Source: Streptomyces pseudovenezuelae
GTDB taxonomy: Bacteria; Actinomycetota; Actinomycetes; Streptomycetales; Streptomycetaceae
Assembly (NCBI RefSeq): GCF_001513955.1
Contig: NZ_KQ948144.1
Span: 1,195,076-1,259,075 of the forward strand
DNA: 64,000 nucleotides
Direction: 5' to 3'
How positions within the stretch are numbered: position 1 is the stretch's first letter; each line of letters starts with the position of its first letter. A program made the position numbers and the translations under genes. The notes beneath the pieces were generated by a model. It saw nothing but the letters and a program-made list of their open reading frames with translations. It made no database searches and was not told the origin of the DNA. Below are positions 42,064-51,348 of this stretch, piece after piece.

Positions 42064-43719
42064 GTGACGACGATCACCTCCGATCCCGGGAACCAGGGCG
42101 TCCCCCGCCCCTCACTTCGCCCAGAGGCGGGTGCGCCCGGTACGCTCACCGCCGTGCCACACGCTGATCAGTCCCAAACCACCCAGAAGGGCGCACCCGT
42201 GACCTATCCGGGACCGCCCCGGCCGGTCCGGGTCTCCGCCACACCCCTCGCGGAACTCGCCGATCAGCTGGGTGCCGAGCCGCCGCAGCACGCCGCGCAG
42301 GTCACGGGGATCACCCATGACTCGCGCGCCGTCCGCCCCGGCGACCTGTACGCCGCCCTCCCCGGCGCCCGTCTGCACGGCGCCGACTTCGTCACCCAGG
42401 CCGTCGGCCTCGGCGCGGTCGCGGTGCTGACCGACCCGACGGGCGCCGAGCGCGCCGCCGCGACCGGGCTTCCGGTGCTGGTCGTCGAGGACCCCCGCGC
42501 ACGCATGGGCGAACTGGCCACCACGATCTACGGCCACCCCGGCCAGGACCTGCTCCAGATCGGGATCACCGGCACCTCCGGCAAGACCACCACGGCCTAT
42601 CTCGTCGAGGGCGGTCTCAAGGGGGTCAGGTCCACCGGTCTGATCGGCACCGTCGAGATGCGCATCGGCGACGAACGCATCAAGTCCGAGCGCACCACGC
42701 CCGAGGCCACCGACCTCCAGGCCCTGTTCGCGGTCATGCGCGAGCGCGGGGTCGAGGCGGTCGCCATGGAGGTCTCCAGCCACGCCCTGGTCCTCGGCCG
42801 GGTCGACGGCTGTGTCTTCGACATCGGGGTCTTCACCAACCTCAGTCCGGAGCACATGGAGTTCCACTCCGACATGGAGGACTACTTCCAGGCGAAGGCG
42901 CAGCTCTTCACGCCGAAACGCAGCCGTCTCGGCGTCGTCAACCTCGACGACGAGTACGGCCGCAGGCTCGTCAAGGAGGCCACGGTCCCGGTCGTCACCT
43001 TCTCCGCGGAGGGCCACCCGGACGCCGACTGGCGTGCCGAGGACGTCGAAGTCGGCCCCATGGACTCGACGTTCACCGTGATCGGCCCCAAGAACGAGCG
43101 GATCAGCGCCAGGTCTCCGCTCGCGGGCCCCTTCAACGTGGCGAACACCCTCGCCGCGATCGTCGCCCTGGCCGCGGCCGGCCTCGACCCGCAGACCGCC
43201 GCCGACGGCGTCGCCGCGGTACCGGGCGTACCGGGCCGTCTGGAGCGCGTGGACGCCGGGCAGCCCTACCTCGCGGTCGTGGACTACGCCCACAAGACCG
43301 ACGCCGTCGAGTCGGTGCTCAAGGCGCTCCGCAAGGTCACCGAGGGCAGGGTGCACATCGTGCTCGGCTGCGGAGGCGACCGTGACACGACCAAGCGGGG
43401 GCCCATGGGCGCGGCCGCGGCCCGCCTCGCCGACACCGCCGTACTGACCTCCGACAACCCCCGCTCCGAGGATCCCCTCGCGATTCTCGCAACCATGCTC
43501 CAGGGGGCGGCGTCCGTACCGGCACACGAGCGTGGCGAGGTCCAGGTCTTCGAGGACCGGGCCGCCGCGATCGCCGCAGCAGTCGCCCGCGCGCGGCCGG
43601 GCGACACCGTACTGGTCGCCGGCAAGGGCCACGAGCAGGGCCAGGACATCGCCGGGGTGGTCCGTCCCTTCGACGACCGCCAGGTGCTTCGAGAAGCCAT
43701 CCAGAAGACCCAGGGATGA
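42064..43719 (+). CDS. murE: UDP-MurNAc-tripeptide synthetase (MurE)
   Basis: A 551-residue Mur ligase adding diaminopimelate (LL-A2pm in Streptomyces) to UDP-MurNAc-Ala-Glu. It has the N-terminal ITHDSRAVRPGDLYAALPG, the ATP loop ITGTSGKTTTAY (about 168-179), TTPEATDLQ, AMEVSSHALVLGRVDG, NLSPEHMEFH, and the diaminopimelate motif SDNPRSEDP (from about 463). GTG 42064 gives an N-terminal extension; GTG 42202 (VTYPGPPRP) with AGAAGGG is a good alternative and would make about 505 residues. Confidence 0.94.
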   Translation: MTTITSDPGNQGVPRPSLRPEAGAPGTLTAVPHADQSQTTQKGAPVTYPGPPRPVRVSATPLAELADQLGAEPPQHAAQVTGITHDSRAVRPGDLYAALPGARLHGADFVTQAVGLGAVAVLTDPTGAERAAATGLPVLVVEDPRARMGELATTIYGHPGQDLLQIGITGTSGKTTTAYLVEGGLKGVRSTGLIGTVEMRIGDERIKSERTTPEATDLQALFAVMRERGVEAVAMEVSSHALVLGRVDGCVFDIGVFTNLSPEHMEFHSDMEDYFQAKAQLFTPKRSRLGVVNLDDEYGRRLVKEATVPVVTFSAEGHPDADWRAEDVEVGPMDSTFTVIGPKNERISARSPLAGPFNVANTLAAIVALAAAGLDPQTAADGVAAVPGVPGRLERVDAGQPYLAVVDYAHKTDAVESVLKALRKVTEGRVHIVLGCGGDRDTTKRGPMGAAAARLADTAVLTSDNPRSEDPLAILATMLQGAASVPAHERGEVQVFEDRAAAIAAAVARARPGDTVLVAGKGHEQGQDIAGVVRPFDDRQVLREAIQKTQG

Positions 43720-43723
43720 ACTT

Positions 43724-45124
43724 GTGATCGCCCTCTCTCTCGCCGAGATCGCCTCAGTCGTCGGCGGGCAGACGCACGACATACCGGATCCGTCGGCGCA
43801 GGTGCACGGGCCCGTCGTCATCGACTCCCGGCAGGTGAAGGACGGCAGCCTGTTCGCCGCCTTCGTGGGGGAGCGCGTCGACGGCCACGACTACGCCGAC
43901 CAGGCCGTCCGGGCGGGCGCGGTGGCCGTGCTGGCGCAGCGTCCGGTCGGGGTGCCCTCGATCGTCGTCGACGACGTCCAGACGGCCCTCGGCGCCCTCG
44001 CACGTCATGTCGTACGACGGCTCGGCGCGACCCTCGTCGCCCTGACCGGCTCGGCCGGCAAGACCAGCACCAAGGACCTGATCGCGCAGGTGCTCCGGCG
44101 CAAGGCGCCGACGGTGTTCACGCCGGGCTCGCTCAACAACGAGATCGGGCTGCCGCTCACCGCGCTCACCGCCACCGAGGAGACGAAGTTCCTCGTCCTG
44201 GAGATGGGTGCCCGCGGGATCGGCCACATCAGCTACCTCACGGATCTGACGCCCCCGAAGATCGGCCTGGTCCTCAACGTCGGCTCCGCCCACATCGGCG
44301 AGTTCGGCGGCCGTGAGCAGATCGCGCAGGCCAAGGGCGAGTTGGTGGAGGCGCTCCCCGAGGAGGGTGCGGCGATCCTCAACGCCGACGATCCTCTCGT
44401 ACGGGCCATGGCGTCCCGAACGAAGGCGAAGGTGATCCTTTTCGGAGAGTCCGGCGAAGCGGACGTTCGCGCCGAGAACGTACGACTCACGGACAGCGGA
44501 CAGCCCGCCTTCCTGCTTCACACACCCTCCGGTGCAAGCGAAGTGACCATGCGCCTGTACGGTGAGCACCACGTGTCGAACGCGCTCGCCGCGGCCGCCG
44601 TCGCCCATGAGCTGGGCATGTCCGCAACCGAGATCGCCACCGCGCTCTCCGAGGCGGGCTCCCTCTCCCGCTGGCGTATGGAGGTCACCGAGCGCCCGGA
44701 CGGCGTGACCATCGTCAACGACGCCTACAACGCGAACCCCGAGTCCATGCGAGCGGCCTTGCGCGCGCTCGCGGCGATGGGCAAGGGGCGGCGGACCTGG
44801 GCGGTGCTCGGCAAGATGGCCGAGCTCGGGGACGAGGCACTCGCCGAGCACGACGCGGTCGGACGGCTCGCCGTCCGGCTCAATGTCGGCAAGCTCGTCG
44901 CGGTCGGGGGCAGGGAAGCGTCCTGGCTGCAACTGGGCGCATATAACGAGGGTTCGTGGGGTGAGGAGTCGGTGCACGTGTCCGACGCACAGGCGGCGGT
45001 CGACCTGCTGCGCAGTGAATTGCGCCCGGGAGACGTCGTCCTCGTGAAGGCGTCCCGTTCGGTCGGTCTGGAGAGCGTCGCCCAGGCGCTGCTCGACGCC
45101 GAGGGTGAGGTTGCCGCCCGATGA
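43724..45124 (+). CDS. murF: UDP-MurNAc-pentapeptide synthetase (MurF)
   Basis: A 466-residue Mur ligase adding D-Ala-D-Ala. It shows VIDSRQVKDGSLFAAFVGE, the ATP loop LTGSAGKTSTKDL (about 107-119), GSLNNEIGLPLT, VLEMGARGIGHI, NVGSAHIGEFG, IVNDAYNANPESM and VLGKMAELG. GTG 43724 follows the murE stop by 4 nt with AGGGA as ribosome binding site. ATGA overlap with mraY. Confidence 0.95.
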   Translation: MIALSLAEIASVVGGQTHDIPDPSAQVHGPVVIDSRQVKDGSLFAAFVGERVDGHDYADQAVRAGAVAVLAQRPVGVPSIVVDDVQTALGALARHVVRRLGATLVALTGSAGKTSTKDLIAQVLRRKAPTVFTPGSLNNEIGLPLTALTATEETKFLVLEMGARGIGHISYLTDLTPPKIGLVLNVGSAHIGEFGGREQIAQAKGELVEALPEEGAAILNADDPLVRAMASRTKAKVILFGESGEADVRAENVRLTDSGQPAFLLHTPSGASEVTMRLYGEHHVSNALAAAAVAHELGMSATEIATALSEAGSLSRWRMEVTERPDGVTIVNDAYNANPESMRAALRALAAMGKGRRTWAVLGKMAELGDEALAEHDAVGRLAVRLNVGKLVAVGGREASWLQLGAYNEGSWGEESVHVSDAQAAVDLLRSELRPGDVVLVKASRSVGLESVAQALLDAEGEVAAR

Positions 45125-46194
45125 TGAAGCAGATCCTGTTCTCAGGAGTCATCGGCCTCTTTCTGACCCTGGTCGGCACCCCGCTGCTGATCAAGCTGCT
45201 CGCGCGCAAGGGTTACGGCCAGTACATCCGGGACGACGGCCCGCGTGAGCACGCCAGCAAGCGCGGTACGCCGACGATGGGCGGTATCGCCTTCATCCTG
45301 GCGACGGTCGTCGCCTACTTCCTGTCCAAGGTCATCACCGGTTACCCGCCCACCTTCTCGGGTCTGCTGGTGCTCGGCCTGATGTGCGGCATGGGCCTGG
45401 TCGGCTTCCTCGACGACTACATCAAGATCGTCAAGCGGCGTTCGCTGGGCCTGCGCGCCAAGGCGAAGATGGCCGGTCAGCTGATCGTCGGCATCAGCTT
45501 CGCGGTGCTCGCGCTGATGTTCCCGGATGCCCGCGGCAACACCCCGGCCTCCACGAAGCTGTCGTTCATCACCGACTTCGGCTGGAAGATCGGCCCGATC
45601 CTGTTCGTGGTCTGGGCGCTGTTCATGATCCTCGCGATGTCGAACGGCGTGAACCTCACGGACGGTCTGGACGGCCTGGCCACGGGTGCCTCGGTGCTGG
45701 TCTTCGGCGCCTACACGTTCATCGGCGTCTGGCAGTTCCAGGAGTCCTGCGCCAACGCGCAGACCCTGACCAACCCGGGTGCCTGCTACGAGGTGCGAGA
45801 TCCACTCGACCTGGCGGTCATCGCCTCCGCGCTGATGGGCGCCTGTCTCGGCTTCCTGTGGTGGAACACCTCACCGGCCAAGGTCTTCATGGGCGACACC
45901 GGCTCGCTCGCGCTCGGCGGTGTCCTGACCGGCCTCGCGATCCTCTCCCGCACGGAGCTCCTGGTCGCCATCATGGGCGGTCTGTTCGTCCTCATCACCA
46001 TGTCGGTGGTCATCCAGGTCGGTTCGTTCCGGCTGACCGGCAAGCGCGTCTTCCGGATGGCGCCGCTCCAGCACCACTTCGAACTCAAGGGCTGGTCCGA
46101 AGTCCTCATCGTGGTCCGTTTCTGGATCATCCAGGGCATCTGTGTGATCGTCGGCCTGGGCCTCTTCTACGCGGGATGGGCAGCGGAAAAGTGA
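45121..46194 (+). CDS. mraY: Phospho-MurNAc-pentapeptide translocase (MraY)
   Basis: A 357-residue polytopic membrane enzyme that makes lipid I from UDP-MurNAc-pentapeptide and undecaprenyl phosphate. About ten helices; catalytic-site segments GTPTMGGIAFI, GFLDDYIKIVKRRSLGLRAK, NGVNLTDGLDGLA, FMGDTGSLALGG and the HHHFE-like LQHHFELKGW. It overlaps murF by 4 nt (ATGA) and murD by 4 nt (GTGA). Confidence 0.97.
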   Translation: MMKQILFSGVIGLFLTLVGTPLLIKLLARKGYGQYIRDDGPREHASKRGTPTMGGIAFILATVVAYFLSKVITGYPPTFSGLLVLGLMCGMGLVGFLDDYIKIVKRRSLGLRAKAKMAGQLIVGISFAVLALMFPDARGNTPASTKLSFITDFGWKIGPILFVVWALFMILAMSNGVNLTDGLDGLATGASVLVFGAYTFIGVWQFQESCANAQTLTNPGACYEVRDPLDLAVIASALMGACLGFLWWNTSPAKVFMGDTGSLALGGVLTGLAILSRTELLVAIMGGLFVLITMSVVIQVGSFRLTGKRVFRMAPLQHHFELKGWSEVLIVVRFWIIQGICVIVGLGLFYAGWAAEK

Positions 46195-47618
46195 CCTCGT
46201 CGGAGCACCTCGACTGGCAGGGCAGGCACGTCACCGTCGCCGGACTCGGTGTCTCCGGCATCCCGGCGGCCAAGGCGCTGCACGCGCGCGGGGCGCACGT
46301 CACGGTCGTCAACGACGGCGACGACGCACGCGCGCGTGAGCAGGCCGCCGAGTTGGAGGCGCTGGGCATCACCGTGCGCCTCGGTGACGGCGCGACCCTG
46401 CCCGAGGGCACCGAACTCGTCGTCACCGCACCGGGCTGGAAGCCGGACAAGCCGCTGTTCACGGCGGCCCGTGAGGCCGGCCTGGAGATCTGGGGCGACG
46501 TCGAACTCGCCTGGCGTCTCAGGGGCCCCGACGCGGCCCCCTGGCTGGCGATCACCGGCACCAACGGCAAGACGACCACCACCCAGATGCTGGCGTCGAT
46601 CCTGAAGGCCGCGGGCCTGCGCACCGCCGCCGTCGGCAACATCGGTGTCTCCCTCCTGGACGCGGTGCTCGGCGACGAGCAGTACGACGTCCTGGCCGTG
46701 GAGTTGTCGAGCTATCAGCTCCACTGGGCGCCCTCCTTGCGCGCCCACTCCGCCGCCGTGCTCAATCTCGCGCCCGACCATCTCGACTGGCACGGTTCCA
46801 TGGAGGCGTACGCCGCCGACAAGGGCCGGATCTACGAGGGCAATCGGGTCGCCTGCGTCTACAACGTCGCCGACAAGGCCACCGAGGACCTGGTGCGAGA
46901 GGCGGACGTCGAGGAGGGGTGCCGGGCGATCGGCTTCACCCTCGGCACCCCCGGGCCGTCCCAACTCGGTGTCGTCGAGGGCATCCTGGTCGACCGGGCC
47001 TTCGTCGAGGACCGGCACAAGAACGCCCAGGAGCTCGCCGAGGTCTCCGACGTGAACCCGCCGGCCCCGCACAACATCGCCAACGCCCTTGCCGCGGCGG
47101 CCCTCGCACGCGCATACGGGGTGCCCGCGAGGGCCGTACGGGACGGGCTGCGGGACTTCGCCCCGGACGCCCACCGCATCTCCCACGTGGCCGACGTGGA
47201 CTCGGTCGCCTACGTGGACGACTCCAAGGCCACCAACACCCACGCGGCACAAGCCTCGTTGGCGGCCTACGAGTCGATCGTGTGGATCGCGGGCGGGCTC
47301 GCCAAGGGCGCGACCTTCGACGAGCTCGTCGCCAAGTCGGCAAAGCGACTTCGCGGGGTCGTGCTCATCGGCCAGGACCGCGCCCTGATCCGTGAAGCCC
47401 TCGCGCGACACGCCCCGGAGGTACCCGTGGTGGACCTCGACCGGACCGACACTGGGGCGATGCCGGCGGCTGTCCAGGAGGCTTCGCGTCTCGCCGTCGC
47501 AGGCGACACCGTGTTGTTGGCGCCGGCCTGTGCGTCGATGGACATGTTCGCCAACTACAACAAGCGCGGGGAAGCGTTCGCGGAGGCGGTTCGCGGACTC
47601 GCCGGCGCGGGCGCCTGA
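46191..47618 (+). CDS. murD: UDP-MurNAc-L-Ala:D-Glu ligase (MurD)
   Basis: A 475-residue Mur ligase adding D-Glu. It has VTVAGLGVSGIPAAKALHAR, LVVTAPGWKPDKP, the ATP loop ITGTNGKTTTTQM (about 121-133), AVGNIGVSLLDAV, VELSSYQLHW, NLAPDHLDWHGSMEAY, VAYVDDSKATNTHAA and WIAGGLAKGATF. The start GTG 46191 overlaps the mraY stop. A 166-nt gap follows before ftsW. Confidence 0.96.
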   Translation: MTSSEHLDWQGRHVTVAGLGVSGIPAAKALHARGAHVTVVNDGDDARAREQAAELEALGITVRLGDGATLPEGTELVVTAPGWKPDKPLFTAAREAGLEIWGDVELAWRLRGPDAAPWLAITGTNGKTTTTQMLASILKAAGLRTAAVGNIGVSLLDAVLGDEQYDVLAVELSSYQLHWAPSLRAHSAAVLNLAPDHLDWHGSMEAYAADKGRIYEGNRVACVYNVADKATEDLVREADVEEGCRAIGFTLGTPGPSQLGVVEGILVDRAFVEDRHKNAQELAEVSDVNPPAPHNIANALAAAALARAYGVPARAVRDGLRDFAPDAHRISHVADVDSVAYVDDSKATNTHAAQASLAAYESIVWIAGGLAKGATFDELVAKSAKRLRGVVLIGQDRALIREALARHAPEVPVVDLDRTDTGAMPAAVQEASRLAVAGDTVLLAPACASMDMFANYNKRGEAFAEAVRGLAGAGA

Positions 47619-47679
47619 CGGCGGGTCTCGGCCGGGTCGGGCGCCACGGGACCCTTGGAGGGACGGGTGACTCGGATGT

Positions 47680-47778
47680 GGGCGGTTCGTTGTCGGCTGC
47701 GGGTCGTGGGGGCCGCTCGCGCCCACGCGGCGGTAGCCGCGGATTCGACGCAGTTCCGCGCCCCCAGGGGGCTGGCGG
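47680..47778. repeat. Dispersed Streptomyces intergenic repeat, copy 2 (divergent)
   Basis: The murD-ftsW gap contains GTCGGCTGCGGGTCGTGG followed by GACGCAGTTCCGCGCCCCCA, a variant of the frequent Streptomyces intergenic element also seen near 14377. The common part is GCAGTTCC and GCGCCCCCA. It interrupts an otherwise tightly packed operon. Confidence 0.55.
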
Positions 47779-47784
47779 TGAGGC

Positions 47785-49146
47785 ATGCCGACTAGCCGGA
47801 CCGGACGGCCGCCCGTCCAGCGGGCCCCCAGGCGTCCCGCCGCTCCCGGGCCCGCACGCGAGAACCCCGTCCTGCGGCTCTACACGCGTGCGCGAAAGGC
47901 CTGGGACCGGCCGCTGACCGCCTACTACCTGATCCTCGGCGGCAGCCTGCTGATCACCGTGCTCGGTCTGGTGATGGTGTACTCGGCCTCCCAGATCACG
48001 GCCCTGCAGATGTCGTTGCCGGGATCCTTCTTCTTCCGCAAGCAGTTCCTGGCCGCCGCCATCGGTGCCGTGCTGCTGCTGATCGCCTCCCGGATGCCGG
48101 TCAAGCTGCACCGGGCACTCGCCTACCCGATCCTGGCGGGCGCGGTCTTCCTGATGGCCCTCGTGCAGGTGCCGGGGATAGGGATGTCGGTCAACGGCAA
48201 CCAGAACTGGATCTCGCTCGGCGGCTCCTTCCAGATCCAGCCCAGTGAGTTCGGGAAGCTCGCCCTCGTACTGTGGGCGGCCGACCTGCTCGCCCGCAAG
48301 CAGGACAAGAAGCTGCTGACCCAGTGGAAGCACATGCTGGTGCCGCTCGTCCCGGTCGCCTTCCTGCTGCTCGGACTGATCATGCTCGGCGGCGACATGG
48401 GCACGGCGATCATCCTGACGGCGATCCTGTTCGGCCTGCTGTGGCTCGCGGGGGCCCCGACCCGGCTGTTCGTCGGGGTGCTGTCGATCGCCGGGCTGAT
48501 CGGGGTGATCCTCATCAAGACCAGCCCCAACCGCATGGCCCGGCTCGCCTGCATCGGCGCCACCGAGCCCAGGTCGGGGGGCGCCGACTGCTGGCAGGCC
48601 GTGCACGGCATCTATGCCCTGGCCTCCGGCGGAATCTTCGGCTCCGGGCTCGGCGCCAGTGTGGAAAAATGGGGCCAACTACCCGAAGCCCACACCGACT
48701 TCATCTTCGCCGTCACCGGTGAGGAACTGGGCCTCGCGGGGACGCTGTCGGTACTCGCTCTCTTCGCGGCTCTAGGCTATGCGGGTATCCGCGTGGCCGG
48801 ACGCACGGAGGACCCCTTCGTGAGGTATGCCGCGGGAGGCGTGACCACCTGGATCACCGCTCAGGCAGTGATCAACATCGGTGCGGTGCTCGGTCTGCTG
48901 CCGATCGCCGGTGTCCCGCTCCCGCTGTTCTCCTACGGAGGGTCCGCCCTGCTGCCGACCATGTTCGCCATCGGGCTGCTGATCGCGTTCGCGCGTGACG
49001 ATCCCGCTGCGCGGGTGGCGCTTTCGATGCGGCAACCCCGCTTTGGTAGAAAGCGGGCGGGAGGCGCCGTGCCGGCACGGGGGCCTCGGAGATGGAACAC
49101 GATGCGACGGCGCGCCTCACCGGCGCGCTCGTCCGGAGAGCGGTGA
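47785..49146 (+). CDS. ftsW: Septal peptidoglycan polymerase FtsW
   Basis: A 453-residue SEDS glycosyltransferase with about ten membrane helices. Family markers: VMVYSASQ, GMSVNGNQNWISLGGSFQIQ, PSEFGKLALVLWAADLLA, the conserved Asp in MLGGDMGTAII, WGQLPEAHTDFIFAVTGEEL and PLPLFSYGGSALLPTM. Its C-terminal about 60 residues are a basic disordered tail. It partners FtsI. Confidence 0.96.
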   Translation: MPTSRTGRPPVQRAPRRPAAPGPARENPVLRLYTRARKAWDRPLTAYYLILGGSLLITVLGLVMVYSASQITALQMSLPGSFFFRKQFLAAAIGAVLLLIASRMPVKLHRALAYPILAGAVFLMALVQVPGIGMSVNGNQNWISLGGSFQIQPSEFGKLALVLWAADLLARKQDKKLLTQWKHMLVPLVPVAFLLLGLIMLGGDMGTAIILTAILFGLLWLAGAPTRLFVGVLSIAGLIGVILIKTSPNRMARLACIGATEPRSGGADCWQAVHGIYALASGGIFGSGLGASVEKWGQLPEAHTDFIFAVTGEELGLAGTLSVLALFAALGYAGIRVAGRTEDPFVRYAAGGVTTWITAQAVINIGAVLGLLPIAGVPLPLFSYGGSALLPTMFAIGLLIAFARDDPAARVALSMRQPRFGRKRAGGAVPARGPRRWNTMRRRASPARSSGER

Positions 49147-49152
49147 ATTTCG

Positions 49153-50247
49153 GTGCATGTCGTACTCGCCGGTGGGGGGACCGCCGGCCACATCGAGCCC
49201 GCGCTCGCCCTCGCGGACGCCCTGCGCAGGCAGGACCCGACCGTGGGGATCACGGCCCTGGGCACGGAACGGGGCCTGGAGACCAAGCTCGTCCCGCAGC
49301 GCGGCTACGAGCTCGCGCTCATCCCGGCCGTCCCGCTGCCCCGTAAGCCGACCCCGGAGCTGATCACCGTCCCGGGCCGGCTGCGCGGCACGATCAAGGC
49401 CACGGAGCAGATCCTGGAGCGCACCAAGGCCGACGCCGTCGTGGGCTTCGGCGGCTATGTGGCGCTGCCCGGCTACCTCGCCGCCAAGCGGCTCGGCGTG
49501 CCGATCGTGATCCACGAGGCCAACGCCCGTCCCGGCCTCGCCAACAAGATCGGCTCCCGGTACGCGGCCCAGGTCGCCGTCGCCACGCCGGACAGCAAGC
49601 TCCGCAACTCCCGCTACATCGGCATCCCGCTGCGCCACACCATCGCCACCCTGGACCGGGCCGCCGTCCGCCCCGAGGCCCGGCACATGTTCGGCCTCGA
49701 CCCGAACCTGCCGACGCTGCTGGTCTCCGGCGGCTCGCAGGGCGCCCGGCGCCTCAACGAGGTCGTCCAGCAGGTCGCGCCCCTGCTCCAGCAGGCCGGG
49801 ATCCAGATCCTGCACGCGGTCGGTCCCAAGAACGAACTGCCGCATGTGCAGCAGATGCCGGGAATGCCCCCGTACATCCCGGTAAGTTACCTGGACCGGA
49901 TGGACCTCGCGTACGCCGCGGCCGACATGATGCTCTGCCGCGCGGGCGCGATGACCGTCGCCGAACTCTCCGCCGTCGGGCTTCCGGCCGCCTACGTCCC
50001 GCTGCCCATCGGCAACGGCGAACAGCGGCTGAACGCCCAGCCGGTGGTCAAGGCCGGCGGCGGACTGCTGGTCGACGACGCGGAACTGACGCCCGAGTGG
50101 GTACGGGGTCACGTCCTGCCCGTGCTCGCCGACCCGCACCGGCTGTACGAGATGTCCCGCGCCGCCGCCGAGTTCGGCCGCCGGGACGCCGACGACCTGC
50201 TCGTCGGCATGGTGTACGAGGCGATCGCCTCGCACCGACGCCAGTAG
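49153..50247 (+). CDS. murG: UDP-GlcNAc:lipid I transferase (MurG)
   Basis: A 364-residue GT-B glycosyltransferase making lipid II. It has HVVLAGGGTAGHIEPALALA, the second G-loop GFGGYVALPGYLAAK, IHEANARPGLANK, LLVSGGSQGARRLNE, VSYLDRMDLAYAAADMMLCR and AGAMTVAELSAVGLPAAYVP. GTG start 6 nt after the ftsW stop, with the region GGAGAGCGGTG as ribosome binding site. Confidence 0.96.
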   Translation: MHVVLAGGGTAGHIEPALALADALRRQDPTVGITALGTERGLETKLVPQRGYELALIPAVPLPRKPTPELITVPGRLRGTIKATEQILERTKADAVVGFGGYVALPGYLAAKRLGVPIVIHEANARPGLANKIGSRYAAQVAVATPDSKLRNSRYIGIPLRHTIATLDRAAVRPEARHMFGLDPNLPTLLVSGGSQGARRLNEVVQQVAPLLQQAGIQILHAVGPKNELPHVQQMPGMPPYIPVSYLDRMDLAYAAADMMLCRAGAMTVAELSAVGLPAAYVPLPIGNGEQRLNAQPVVKAGGGLLVDDAELTPEWVRGHVLPVLADPHRLYEMSRAAAEFGRRDADDLLVGMVYEAIASHRRQ

Positions 50248-50266
50248 CCAGGAAGAGGGAGTGGGC

Positions 50267-51061
50267 GTGGCCGGATCGACGACCGCCGAGCGCGGTGAAC
50301 GCCAGCAGGAGTCGTCCGGCCCGCCTCCCGCCCGGCGGTTGAGGGTGCGTCGACTTCGTACGATCATCATCCTCGCCGTGGCGCTCGCGCTGCTCTCCGC
50401 GGGCGCCGTCTGGCTGTTGTACGGCTCCCAGTGGCTCCGTGTCGAGCGCGTGTCGGTCTCGGGAACCCTGGTGCTGACTCCGGAACAGGTCCGCGAAGCC
50501 GCGGACGTTCCGGTCGGCGCACCGCTGATTTCCGTCGACACCGATGCGATCGAGGCACGACTGCGCCGGAAATTGCCCCGAATTGACTCGGTTGATGTCG
50601 CTCGATCCTGGCCCCATGGAATCGGGCTGAAAGTGACTGAGCGTACTCCGGTTCTGCTTGTCCAAAAGGGCGGAAACTTTGTCGAAGTGGACGATGAAGG
50701 TGTCCGGTTCGCCACGGTTCCCGTAGCCCCGAAAGGCGTCCCCGCACTGGAATTGACGCTCGGCCGACCGGACACCCGCGCCGCGAGCCTGCGCCGCTTC
50801 GGCGAGGTGCGCCTCGTGCGCGAAGCGGTGCGCGTGGCAGGTGACATTCCGGTCGACGTCGCGCGCGCGACCCGTTCCGTCAAGGTGCGTTCGTACGACG
50901 ACATCTCACTGGAGTTGAGGGGCGGCCGTACCGTCGCCTGGGGGAGCGGCGAGAGCGGCGCCGCCAAGGCCCGTACGCTCACCGCTCTCATGAAAGCCGC
51001 CCCCGATGCGCGGCACTTCGACGTCAGCGTTCCCACGGCCCCTGCGTCATCGGGGAGTTGA
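50267..51061 (+). CDS. ftsQ: Cell division protein FtsQ
   Basis: About 264 residues: a cytoplasmic N-terminus, one membrane helix (IIILAVALALLSAGAVWLLY), a POTRA domain (WLRVERVSVSGTLVLTPEQ to VTERTPVLLVQ) and an FtsQ beta domain. It recruits FtsL/DivIC to the Z ring. GTG 50267 is chosen because GGAAGAGGGAG lies at proper distance; GTG 50261 is two codons upstream. The DNA of codons about 100-160 is less GC rich than its surroundings. Confidence 0.92.
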   Translation: MAGSTTAERGERQQESSGPPPARRLRVRRLRTIIILAVALALLSAGAVWLLYGSQWLRVERVSVSGTLVLTPEQVREAADVPVGAPLISVDTDAIEARLRRKLPRIDSVDVARSWPHGIGLKVTERTPVLLVQKGGNFVEVDDEGVRFATVPVAPKGVPALELTLGRPDTRAASLRRFGEVRLVREAVRVAGDIPVDVARATRSVKVRSYDDISLELRGGRTVAWGSGESGAAKARTLTALMKAAPDARHFDVSVPTAPASSGS

Positions 51062-51180
51062 CGCACATCAGCGCAGGCCAGCACCCTGGTTGGGCACTGC
51101 TACGGCTGATCACATAGGGTGAAAAGAAAAACGGGAGGTTCGGCGTGTTCGTTGAACGTGCGCCACTTGTCGACTTAGTG

Positions 51181-51242
51181 TCCTGTTCAGAAGACTCCAG
51201 GGAACAGACACACTGGTAACCCTAAACTTCAGCGTTAGGGTT
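51181..51242 (+). promoter_or_regulatory. ftsZ upstream regulatory region with inverted repeats
   Basis: The 287-nt ftsQ-ftsZ gap is known in Streptomyces to carry several ftsZ promoters, including a developmental one. Here I see CTGTTC (51183-51188) with GAACAG (51202-51207), a GACAC word (51207-51211) of the kind bound by WhiA, and AACCCTAA (51218-51225) with TTAGGGTT (51235-51242) around 9 nt. I could not assign individual -10 boxes. Confidence 0.55.
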
Positions 51243-51348
51243 CGGGTCGGCGCTACGGACCGTCCCATTCGGCATCAGTCGACGGATCGCGAGGCAGCAG
51301 TGCTTCGCCGGTTCGGCGACACGTAACTCGAGGCGAGAGGCCTTCGAC

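Noticed and set aside
51218..51242. CCCTAA/TTAGGG words resembling eukaryotic telomere repeats
   Set aside because: Only one inverted pair is present; it is a short hairpin or operator in the ftsZ promoter region, and the likeness is chance.
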